A stretch of DNA of 58,202 nucleotides from Chloroflexi bacterium 54-19 (GTDB lineage: Bacteria; Chloroflexota; Chloroflexia; Chloroheliales; Chloroheliaceae). The stretch is from NCBI GenBank assembly GCA_001898225.1, contig MKTJ01000071.1:1-58202 (forward strand), read 5' to 3'. Below are positions 45,458-53,636 of this stretch, piece after piece. Under the pieces are notes generated by a model that saw only the letters and a program-made list of their open reading frames with translations, ran no database searches and was not told where the DNA came from. Position 1 is the first letter of the stretch; every line of letters begins with the position of its first letter. The translations under genes and the position numbers were made by a program.

Positions 45458-46348
45458 CTACTCCTGTATTTTCCCGGCCAAATCATTTTTAGCGTATTCA
45501 ATTATGTCGCTAAACTCTATCCCCACCTCACCAGTAGCTGCAAAAGATTTTTCGAGAGTTAACTTACTGTTAGTTACACGCCAAACTTCAATTTTCCCCC
45601 ATTTTATATCTACCTGACCGTAACCCCGGCTGACCATACCACCCAGACCATCCAAACCAAGCAACTGGTAGCCAAGTTGGAGTAACTCAAGTTGCTCTAC
45701 AAATTTACTCTGGTTATCAGAATCCACGTTCAAAATCATGCTAAATTTAAAACTCGTGCCAGCCGGCACTCTCTCAATCTGGCGAGGGGTGGCAGTGAGT
45801 TTTATACGAGTAAGTACATTTTCGGCTTTACGCTCGGTAAATTTTAAGCCGTTTGAATAAAGCGCCAGACCCGGCCTTTCCACCAGAATTGCATCCCGGA
45901 ATAGCACTTTGCTACCTGTTCCATGGGTATTTCCATTCGTTTGGGCTGAGTTAGGAATGGAGGCAGCAGTTCCTTGATTTGCGGCGCCTTCCGTTTCATT
46001 CTCCCGCTTGATAGCTTTGCCGAAAAGCCCCATTACTTGCGCATCTTCCGGCATTGTACCAATAATTCCACCCGCGCTTTCAATCAATTTACTCACCGGA
46101 ATTGTCGCCAGTTCCAGTAAACTGCGGATTTTACCTTTGATTGAACTACCCGGTATATAGGGCTGGTCGTTCAGGGGATTGCGTATGACAAATTTGTCAA
46201 TTCCGCCCACGTCCACGCCCATTTCCACCCCGCCAATATGCAAACCCGTTTCGCAGGTAACAGTGCCAATAAAAACAATTTTAGCCTTCAAATAGTTTTT
46301 ACTTAAAACTTGTTGCTGACCGGACCCGCTGGTTTGTTCAGAATCCAT
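45458..46348 (-). CDS. csm3: Type III-A backbone RAMP and target-RNA nuclease Csm3
   Basis: 296 aa; AGGAGG 9 nt before the ATG. Core signature PYIPGSSIKGKIRSLLE, and Asp51 in VGGIDKFVIRNP corresponds to the catalytic Asp of Csm3 that cuts target RNA every 6 nt, so this activity should be intact. A Ser/Asn/Thr-rich insert lies around residues 115-150. The C terminus has the usual GLGGMVSRGYGQV glycine loop. Confidence 0.9.
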   Translation of the reverse strand: MDSEQTSGSGQQQVLSKNYLKAKIVFIGTVTCETGLHIGGVEMGVDVGGIDKFVIRNPLNDQPYIPGSSIKGKIRSLLELATIPVSKLIESAGGIIGTMPEDAQVMGLFGKAIKRENETEGAANQGTAASIPNSAQTNGNTHGTGSKVLFRDAILVERPGLALYSNGLKFTERKAENVLTRIKLTATPRQIERVPAGTSFKFSMILNVDSDNQSKFVEQLELLQLGYQLLGLDGLGGMVSRGYGQVDIKWGKIEVWRVTNSKLTLEKSFAATGEVGIEFSDIIEYAKNDLAGKIQE

Positions 46349-46364
46349 TTAGCCGTCCTCCTAC

Positions 46365-46913
46365 CTACATCAAGTCTTCTTTAGAAACGACTTTCTCTTT
46401 TCTGGCCTTGTGATAAATAATCACAGTCTCAACGTACTGTTGGAATCGCTTGAACCGGGCATAATTGAGGCTATTTTCCGCGTCTGCCTCAAAAAGCGAT
46501 TTCACAATACCATCCACCTCCACATAAAATTTAGTTGCGGCTTTAGCCGACTCTCCTTTCATACGGGCGGCAGACCAGGCTAACTTACTGGGCAGCAAAA
46601 TAACTCGATCCACCTGAGAATAGCTTTTCTCAATTTTGACAGAATCTTCGGTCAATGAAGGGTTTGCTTTGAGTTTAGTGCGTACAATTTCGCGCAGTTC
46701 CATACCCAATTGCACCAAAGCCTCGTAAAAGTTGCGTAACTGGTTGGTATCTACCAGCACTTCCAATTTTGTCTGGTTATTAGTGGTTCTCTCAACAAAG
46801 AATAAACCCGCCCTTTTTTTGGCCTGGTGGATTATTTCCGCCATATCGCGGTCTATCAAAGGGACCGTAGCGGGAGATAACCGGGCTGCCGGTTGAGCCG
46901 GAGAATTAGTCAA
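46365..46913 (-). CDS. csm2: Type III-A small subunit Csm2
   Basis: 182 aa, somewhat long for Csm2; start TTG at 46913 with GGAGG 8 nt upstream. Helical throughout. Characteristic region VLVDTNQLRNFYEALVQL and the C-terminal FKRFQQYVETVIIYHK. Csm2 lines the inner filament and touches the target RNA. It lies 24 bp after cas10 and 16 bp before csm3. Confidence 0.85.
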   Translation of the reverse strand: MTNSPAQPAARLSPATVPLIDRDMAEIIHQAKKRAGLFFVERTTNNQTKLEVLVDTNQLRNFYEALVQLGMELREIVRTKLKANPSLTEDSVKIEKSYSQVDRVILLPSKLAWSAARMKGESAKAATKFYVEVDGIVKSLFEADAENSLNYARFKRFQQYVETVIIYHKARKEKVVSKEDLM

Positions 46914-46937
46914 TTAGGGTTCCTCCAATCTATCGAA

Positions 46938-49208
46938 TTATGCCTGACGGACCAGTAAGTCGAGCCAGTTTAGAAAGAAAGAAAGGTCTGGTGGTTCGCT
47001 ACTGAAGTGCAGCCAGCGCAGGTAGTCACGCAGGTGCTGGCTGGGACTACCGGTTTCAGGTGATTTAAGCTCGGAAGAGGTTGCCAAAAGGTACAGATAA
47101 TCTACCTTCCCTTGAGGGGCGTGAGCAAAACGAAGACCAGGCTTCCATCTTCCACCATTTTCTATTAAAGGGTGCGTGGCAGCGTCCGCCTGGAGCATAC
47201 GGCGTAGAAAAGAACGGGATAAACGGGCATTCTCCTCGTCCTGGCCCCCAGACGGTAACAGGTGATGGAGCGGTTGTACCAGTTCCTGCAAAGGTGGTTT
47301 TTCTCCATCAAAAACTTCTTCCCAGAAAAGCGGTCGGCGTGCAAATGCGGCTGACAAACTGTTCTTGGCACGGCCATCGACTTTGTTCGACTTAGCTCTT
47401 TCCAATTGTTCCCCTGAAATTTGTGCCATCGCCAGCACCGGAAACTTGGAGGGGTGCAGGCTCAACCCCATACTGATAGTGGCATCAGGATTCTGGGCGG
47501 TGTAGGTGCGCCAGCAACGCCCCAGGTCCAGGGCCACTTCAAGCGTGTCGCTCCAGGCTCCTACTACAAAGAGGTCGTCGCCACCGCCATAAATAAAGTG
47601 AAAGTTCCGAATTTTCGGATTCACAACCGTGTCAGAATTGGTTGTCAACGTACCTTGTTGCAACTGCATAAGATACTCTGAAAAAAAGCGATTGAGCAGC
47701 CGCGAGAGCGAAGCCAGGGAAATTACCGGGGCATATTTTGCGCTACCTTTTATCAAATTACCGAGGCTATCAACATCGGCACGTAAGGCCCCTAACCCCT
47801 TCCAACCTGTCGAAAGCTTGGCTAAATCATTAAAATCATCTTCAATACCGGCGGCAACAGGAAAATTGAGGTAAAAATTGCTTCCGGCCAAGTCCTCCAC
47901 CTCACGGGGGTTCAATTTTACCCGCAAAGCGCCCGGCTCTTCCCATTCTCCCTTTTCTTCACCCAGCCTCAAAGTAAAGCTACCGGCTTTCCAGCAATAG
48001 TTTTTACCCTGTTGCTGCAAATCGATTTCTAGCGCCCCACGCTCGACACTCTGGCGGCCAAGCTCTATACAGAAACAGCACAGGTCACAAAATTCTTCAC
48101 CTTCGACCAACCGGACCAGTTTGTTAACATCACGGCGGCATATCGGGCAGGTCAAAATAGCAGGAAAACTATTCAGGTCACCCGGTTCTAGCATCCCCAC
48201 AAATTTCTGCCGTTTGCGCAAGGCCAGTTCCCTACCAATTGAGCTAATAGCATCGGAGTACCCATCACCAGGCTTATTAAGAAATTCCTGGACGGTAACA
48301 GGAGAAGCGCTCATGGCAAAAGCCAGGAATATCCGCCCTTCTTGAAGCAGTAAAAGTCGCCGGTTCCATAGATTGATTACCCTTTCCAGGTTTTTTCTTA
48401 ATTCCTCGATTTTGTCACAGGGTAATAGGAAAAGGTAATAACCGCCGTTTTGCACCAGCAAGCAGTCTTCAGAACAACCGGCTACCTTGAGTAAATCACG
48501 CAGTACCACCTGGGAAAGCAATTCCAAAAAGAGGGAGCGACCTCGTAACGACCGGAGGGCTCGGTCTGAACTGATGTTATAAACAAAGTCCTGAATCCCA
48601 CTGACATCAAGCGCACCTAAGAAATATTGGCCTTTATTAGTCCGGTCCGCTGAAAGGAGACCGCCCATCGTCCTTAAAATATCGTAAATCGGCAAAGGCT
48701 CCCGGTAAGTCAGCAAGTTAAGAGCATAGCCCACGTCGCTTAAATATTTTTCAGCAAGGAACTGAACAACTAACTCCTGATTATAACCAGGCGTGCCAAG
48801 TTTTTTCAGGTTGTCTGTCAAACTTTGTACAAGTTCAGGACTAATTTCATACTTCTGTGGGGCAGATTCGGTGGGCATCGGCAAGGAAGAAGGGTTGGAA
48901 ACCCTTATATAGCAAGGTGCTTTGGTTCGAGTAGTGCCATCAGGAGAATAAGCGGCTAGCAGGGAGACAGGCAGTTGAGGTGAAACATCATCCCAATCCA
49001 TTACTAGTTCTATCAAATCGAGGAATTGGGCCTCCCACTCAGATCTAGGAGGCTGAAAGTCTAGATTAACCGCTGCTTGAGGCAAAGAAAAAATGCGTGA
49101 GAAAGCTTCAACAAAGAGGGCCGGTGCGTAATGAAGGACGGTTTGCGGCATGGCGGGGCAACCTTTATAACTCATACGATATGGGAAAATTAAACCAACC
49201 TCACTCAT
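46938..49208 (-). CDS. cas10: Cas10/Csm1, cyclic-oligoadenylate synthase; HD motif not seen
   Basis: 756 aa, first gene of the operon. First palm-like domain GALDVSGIQDFVYNISSDRALRS as two overlapping pieces (near 195), zinc-binding Cys cluster CPICRR...CDLCCFC (near 353-380), and the cyclase motif YGGGDDLFVVG (GGGDD at 541-545). These should make cyclic oligoadenylate from ATP for the CARF-HEPN protein. The N-terminal ~165 residues, where Csm1 normally carries an HD phosphohydrolase, show no His-Asp pair, so ssDNA cleavage is probably lost. The start could also be at Met12 or Met20; no ribosome site decides this. Confidence 0.9.
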   Translation of the reverse strand: MSEVGLIFPYRMSYKGCPAMPQTVLHYAPALFVEAFSRIFSLPQAAVNLDFQPPRSEWEAQFLDLIELVMDWDDVSPQLPVSLLAAYSPDGTTRTKAPCYIRVSNPSSLPMPTESAPQKYEISPELVQSLTDNLKKLGTPGYNQELVVQFLAEKYLSDVGYALNLLTYREPLPIYDILRTMGGLLSADRTNKGQYFLGALDVSGIQDFVYNISSDRALRSLRGRSLFLELLSQVVLRDLLKVAGCSEDCLLVQNGGYYLFLLPCDKIEELRKNLERVINLWNRRLLLLQEGRIFLAFAMSASPVTVQEFLNKPGDGYSDAISSIGRELALRKRQKFVGMLEPGDLNSFPAILTCPICRRDVNKLVRLVEGEEFCDLCCFCIELGRQSVERGALEIDLQQQGKNYCWKAGSFTLRLGEEKGEWEEPGALRVKLNPREVEDLAGSNFYLNFPVAAGIEDDFNDLAKLSTGWKGLGALRADVDSLGNLIKGSAKYAPVISLASLSRLLNRFFSEYLMQLQQGTLTTNSDTVVNPKIRNFHFIYGGGDDLFVVGAWSDTLEVALDLGRCWRTYTAQNPDATISMGLSLHPSKFPVLAMAQISGEQLERAKSNKVDGRAKNSLSAAFARRPLFWEEVFDGEKPPLQELVQPLHHLLPSGGQDEENARLSRSFLRRMLQADAATHPLIENGGRWKPGLRFAHAPQGKVDYLYLLATSSELKSPETGSPSQHLRDYLRWLHFSSEPPDLSFFLNWLDLLVRQA

Positions 49209-49263
49209 CGAGGTCTTTAATAATTTGATTCTAAAAACAGCGGAAGATTACAATCTTGGTTTA

Positions 49264-49291
49264 ATTATAACCTAAGGTATTTAGAAATCAA
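49264..49291 (-). promoter_or_regulatory. Predicted promoter of the csm operon
   Basis: On the minus strand, TTGATT (49291-49286) and TATAAT (49269-49264) are 16 nt apart. Transcription would start near 49257, about 50 nt ahead of cas10. The gap between cas10 and array 1 (49209-49415) holds nothing else I recognise. Confidence 0.55.
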
Positions 49292-49415
49292 GATTCAATT
49301 TTAGAGATTAATACCGAGTTTGTAAATTGTCCTTTCAACATCTTATAAATCCTTAATAAAGTCACAAACCTCTTAAACACAACTCTCCACAACCCTTGAA
49401 AAACACAAAACCGAA

Positions 49416-49453
49416 TTTATAACCCCCAACGGGGATTTTTCTCTTATTTGACC
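49416..49453 (-). repeat. Decayed terminal CRISPR repeat at the old end of array 1
   Basis: TTTATAACCCCCAACGGGGA followed by TTTTTCTCTTATTTGACC aligns to the array 1 repeat with many changes and one inserted base, and lies one spacer length (33 nt) before the first clear repeat. The hairpin (CCCC / GGGG) is preserved. Confidence 0.65.
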
Positions 49454-49486
49454 GTACGACTATTTCACTGAGGAAGGCGAAAACGT

Positions 49487-50412
49487 TTTTTAGTCCCCAC
49501 TGGGGATCGCCACCTATTTAGCCTCTGTTTCTGGAAAAAAACTTACCTATATTATTGATACGTTTTAGTCCCCGCTGGGGATCGCCACCTATTTAGCCCA
49601 CTATTACTCATTTTGGGTTCGAAGGATTTGGCTCCGTGTTTTAGTCCCCACTGGGGATCGCCACCTATTTAGCCCTATAAAACTATGAGATCTGCGATTT
49701 CATGTTAAGTGTTTTAGTCCCTGCTGGGGATCGCCACCTATTTAGCCTGGCAACAACGGCAATTCTGGCACTGGCAACGTCATGGGTTTTAGTCCCCGCT
49801 GGGGATCGCCACCTATTTAGCCCTGTATTTTTACGTTCTCAGTATGCCAAGCCTTGGAAAGTTTTAGTCCCCGCTGGGGATCGCCACCTATTTAGCCAGA
49901 TTTAATGCAAGTCTTTTTCATTGAAAGTGCTAGAGAGTTTTAGTCCCCGCTGGGGATCGCCACCTATTTAGCCTTTTATACTTTTCTCTTGGTGGTCCTG
50001 TAAGGAAGACGTTTTAGTCCCCGCTGGGGATCGCCACTTATTTAGCCTCAGCAACCGATGCCGCAACAGCCGTACCCGCAGGTTTTAGTCCCCGCTGGGG
50101 ATCGCCACCTATTTAGCCCAGAGATACACCGGTAGAGCTTGCGAAAGCATACTATGTTTTAGTCCCCGCTGGGGATCGCCACCTATTTAGCCACTTATGT
50201 CGTGTTTTTTTATATTTCATACATTCTCTAGTTTTAGTCCCCGCTGGGGATCGCCACCTATTTAGCCGAAGCGCGATGAGGCCCTGGAGTATGGCCTCCC
50301 TGGTTTTAGTCCCCGCTGGGGATCGCCACCTATTTAGCCCCGATTTCGAGTACAGGGACAAGGCCGCTTAATTGGGTTTTAGTCCCCGCTGGGGATCGCC
50401 ACCTATTTAGCC
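49487..50412 (-). CRISPR. CRISPR array 1, 13 repeats, 12 spacers
   Basis: 37-nt repeat, + strand GTTTTAGTCCCCGCTGGGGA then TCGCCACCTATTTAGCC; spacers 35-39 nt. Starts of repeats: 49487, 49562, 49638, 49711, 49786, 49861, 49937, 50011, 50082, 50156, 50231, 50303, 50376. The first carries an altered 5' edge and the third, fourth and eighth have single changes, so the left end is the old end and the right end the leader end. Transcription is therefore leftwards, giving crRNA with the 3' repeat end ACTAAAAC as 5' tag and the hairpin TCCCC-AGC-GGGGA just before the cut. ORFs across the array are artefacts of repetition. Confidence 0.97.
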
Positions 50413-50494
50413 TCTCCGTCTTCAGTAGACTATTACAAAGCCACAAAAGTAAGAAGTTTTGAAGGGCAACTTAATTTTAACATACTTTTAATAT
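50413..50494 (-). promoter_or_regulatory. Leader of CRISPR array 1
   Basis: AT-rich stretch adjoining the newest repeat. It aligns without gaps to the flank of array 2: TCTCC at the repeat edge, CTATTACAAAGCC, then TTAATTTTAACATA starting 59 nt from the repeat in both. The conserved blocks are expected to hold the array promoter (reading leftwards) and the site that guides new spacer insertion. Beyond it, 50495-50598, only AT-rich sequence is seen. Confidence 0.75.
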
Positions 50495-50598
50495 TTGAAC
50501 CTATTTTTGATCACTTTTTTCACATAATTTTTGGATTATGTCTAGTCTTCTAATTTATTTTTAGTTTGGTCTAAAACCTGTGGCGATTGTACTGTTTG

Positions 50599-52633
50599 GT
50601 TTTAGTCCCCCTGAATATTTCCTATCTTTTAGACGAATGCACTCAGGAAGATCGGATGATGTTCTTGCTTTGGTTTTAGTCCCCACTGGGGATCGCCATC
50701 TTTTCTGACCTTATCTTGGCCTTGGAGATTGTTGCAGGCCTAGTGATGTTTTAGTCCCTGTTGGGGATCACCTCTCTTTCAGACGGCTCGTCATCTCAAT
50801 AGTACGATTATTCAACAGGTAGGTTTTAGTCCCCGCTGGGGATTACCTCTCTTTCAGACAACTAAGACCAGAAAGGTATACCAATCGCAATAGCCCTACG
50901 TTTTAGTCCCCGTTGGGGATCGCCACCTTTTCAGCCCGGACTCATCACTGACGTCCCGCGGTTCGATGATGACTGGGTGTTTTAGTCCCCGTTGGGGATC
51001 GCCACCTATTTAGCCTCGTTCTAGTGTGTGTCTATCATAAGTTGCAGGTTAGGTTTTAGTCCCCGTTGGGGATCGCCACTTTTTCAGCCTATCCTGGAGA
51101 GATGTTTCTGGTAGCCAAGTTAAACGTTTTAGTCCCCGCGGGGATCGCCCCTCTTTCAGACCACCTATACCGCGACTCTTGCCTACGGCCCTAACTGGTT
51201 TTAGTCCCCGCTGGGGATCACCTCTCTTTCAGACGTATCCAAAATTATCCACCATTACAACATGAGTGGACGTTTTAGTCCCCGCTGGGGATCACCTCTC
51301 TTTCAGACTGTTTCTCCAACCAGCTTTGTTCAACGACCGGTTTCGTTTTAGTCCCCGCTGGGGATCACCTCTCTTTCAGACGCTTGAAAAAGCCATGCAA
51401 GAAAACTGGGCGTATATAGTTTTAGTCCCCGCTGGGGATCACCTCTCTTTCAGACTCCAGTACAATGGCGATTCTTACCGGAGCGCAAAGTTTTAGTCCC
51501 CGCTGGGGATCACCTCTCTTTCAGACGCTTAAAGCAGGTAGAGGAGAAAATAAAATGTTCGAAGTTTTAGTCCCCGCTGGGGATCACCTCTCTTTCAGAC
51601 GTCCATTGCCGCAGTTGCCAAGAAAGGCGCCGTCAAGTTTTAGTCCCCGCTGGGGATCACCTCTCTTTCAGACCTTTTTGCCGCTTCAGTTTTAGCGCCT
51701 TGGGTGGTGTTTTAGTCCCCGCTGGGGATCACCTCTCTTTCAGACTTCCCGCGGATCACTGTGGATGGCAGTGCGTATCTAGTCATTGTTTTAGTCCCCG
51801 CTGGGGATCACCTCTCTTTCAGACCCAAGATCGGCCTGAAAAAATAGTTTCTAGGAAGGGTTTTAGTCCCCGCTGGGGATCACCTCTCTTTCAGACGGTT
51901 CAGGTCTTTGATCGACACGAGTTCGCAACTGGTTGGTTTTAGTCCCCGCTGGGGATCACCTCTCTTTCAGACGGAATGGTTCTTATCTTTACTGCCAACC
52001 TATTAAACGTTTTAGTCCCCGCTGGGGATCACCTCTCTTTCAGACCCGGTTCCCGGGTGCTTCCAAATCTTTCCAGGAGTACGTTTTAGTCCCCGCTGGG
52101 GATCACCTCTCTTTCAGACTACAGTTATTTTGCACACGATTATCCGCAAAACCTGTTTTAGTCCCCGCTGGGGATCACCTCTCTTTCAGACAACTTTCTG
52201 GTAAGAGACTCCAAATAACTTACAACCCGTTTTAGTCCCCGCTGGGGATCACCTCTCTTTCAGACCAGAGTTACGGTGACTTTCAAGGACGGAGTTAGGT
52301 ATGGTTTTAGTCCCCGCTGGGGATCACCTCTCTTTCAGACTATGGTATGTACCATAATGGGGGACTGTACTATTTTGTTTTAGTCCCCGCTGGGGATCAC
52401 CTCTCTTTCAGACGAGATTTCCATGCCGATTTAAATTTGGCACTGAAGGGTTTTAGTCCCCGCTGGGGATCACCTCTCTTTCAGACGTCGTGGCTCCTAC
52501 TCCGAGCAACACCGGCAACCCAGTTTTAGTCCCCGCTGGGGATCACCTCTCTTTCAGACCTTGTTTGCCGAACGGAATCTATGACAGCTCGGGAAAGTTT
52601 TAGTCCCCGCTGGGGATCACCTCTCTTTCAGAC
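50599..52633 (-). CRISPR. CRISPR array 2, 28 repeats, 27 spacers, mixed repeat types at old end
   Basis: 37-nt repeat, + strand GTTTTAGTCCCCGCTGGGGA then TCACCTCTCTTTCAGAC; spacers about 35-42 nt. Twenty repeats from 51198 to 52633 are uniform. The eight at the left are variable: 50599 (decayed, 36 nt), 50673, 50748, 50823, 50900, 50979, 51053, 51126 (36 nt). Several of these carry the array 1-type half. The right end adjoins the leader, so transcription is leftwards as for array 1. The hairpin and the ACTAAAAC tag are identical to array 1, so both crRNA sets can be loaded by the same Csm complex. Confidence 0.97.
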
Positions 52634-52714
52634 TCTCCTGATTTAATAGGCTATTACAAAGCCCTATTTATAACTGCTTTTAAGTTAGCAGTTAATTTTA
52701 ACATAGTTTTAATA
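52634..52714 (-). promoter_or_regulatory. Leader of CRISPR array 2
   Basis: Homologous, at the same offsets, to the leader of array 1 (TCTCC, CTATTACAAAGCC, TTAATTTTAACATA). Reads leftwards into the array. The shared leader shows both arrays were fed by the same adaptation machinery. Confidence 0.75.
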
Positions 52715-52754
52715 TAAAAGCCCATTTTCATCCTTTTTATTTTAAGAAATGGGC
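52710..52754 (-). terminator. Predicted terminator of the second cas6 operon
   Basis: On the minus strand, GCCCATTT (52754-52747) pairs with AAATGGGC (52727-52720) across a 19-nt loop and is followed by TTTTATATTA. It lies 28 bp after the cas6 stop and directly before the leader of array 2, so it would keep cas6 transcription out of the array. Confidence 0.5.
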
Positions 52755-52781
52755 ATTTATGTTAAATCAACTACCAATAAA

Positions 52782-53636
52782 TTAAAAGCGTGGCAGTGAT
52801 ATTCCCATCGCGCGACTCTGACCGAATCCTCTTGGTGTCTTAAATCCAAGACCAGAATAAAAGGAAAAGCGAGCAAGTTTTTGAAGCACTGCCGCCAACG
52901 CCAGATCAGACGGCATCAATGTATATTCGCACCAACCCTGAAAACAGGGCCATTCCCAGGAATTTTTACCTTTCCCCTCCTTAATAGCGACTGTATGGAG
53001 AGCATAATCCGTGATAACTAAATTCTCTTTAAGTGCGGTAAGCAGTTCAGGGTCTAAAGGATCACCACTGAAACCATTCCAACGAGCGGCCAACTTACCA
53101 AAGACCTCACTCGGTAAAGGCAACCGCAGGATACGACCGGTTTTTTCCCCTGGACGGCGAGCCATTTTCAACATTGTAGGCGAAGCAAACTCTATTCGAA
53201 CCGTATTTACCGGGGCATTGGTATCTAAATCTTGCCAGGTTATGGTTGCACCCCAGGGGTGCTGGCGGGGTGAAAAAGTTACATTTTCCACGCTAAAAGG
53301 AATTTCCTGTAAGGTTAACTCGGTTTTGTTACGGAAGAAACTCTCCTGTAAAACCCGATCTAACAAAGGGTGCATTGAGGTAATTCTAAACCAGTAAAGA
53401 TGGGACGCAAGTAAAGGCAGACTTCCCTTAAAGTCTATCCTTTCAGAGGTTAAAGGTTGCAAACAAGAAATAGTAAAAGGCTTTTCTTTTTCGTCTTCTT
53501 CATGAAAAGCATTGCCAAGGGCCGATTCCTCTTGTTGCAACCAGTTAAAAAAAAGGCCATGAACCCATCTACCATTGGCGGCCAATATAGAACCTGCTAT
53601 TTTCGGTTTCACCACAACAACTAGGCTGACAGGCAT
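52782..53636 (-). CDS. cas6: CRISPR endoribonuclease Cas6 (copy 2, beside array 2)
   Basis: 284 aa, with the C-terminal Cas6 glycine loop FSFYSGLGFKTPRGFGQSR; clearly related to but diverged from the copy at 40394-41224 (SFFSGVGYKTTAGLGQVR). ATG overlaps the TAA of the upstream gene by one base (TAATG), so translation is coupled. It lies immediately upstream of the array 2 leader. It may be specific for the array 2-type repeat, whose 5' half differs from array 1. Confidence 0.85.
   Translation of the reverse strand: MPVSLVVVVKPKIAGSILAANGRWVHGLFFNWLQQEESALGNAFHEEDEKEKPFTISCLQPLTSERIDFKGSLPLLASHLYWFRITSMHPLLDRVLQESFFRNKTELTLQEIPFSVENVTFSPRQHPWGATITWQDLDTNAPVNTVRIEFASPTMLKMARRPGEKTGRILRLPLPSEVFGKLAARWNGFSGDPLDPELLTALKENLVITDYALHTVAIKEGKGKNSWEWPCFQGWCEYTLMPSDLALAAVLQKLARFSFYSGLGFKTPRGFGQSRAMGISLPRF

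Noticed and set aside
51674..51708. GTTTTAG inside a spacer of array 2 as an extra repeat start
   Set aside because: Only seven bases match and the spacing of true repeats is unbroken.
49702..52529. Many open frames of 60-100 codons across the CRISPR arrays, with recurring peptides such as VLVPAGDHLSFR and FSPRWGSPLFQT
   Set aside because: They are translations of the repeat unit itself in successive frames; no ribosome sites, and both arrays are transcribed on the other strand.
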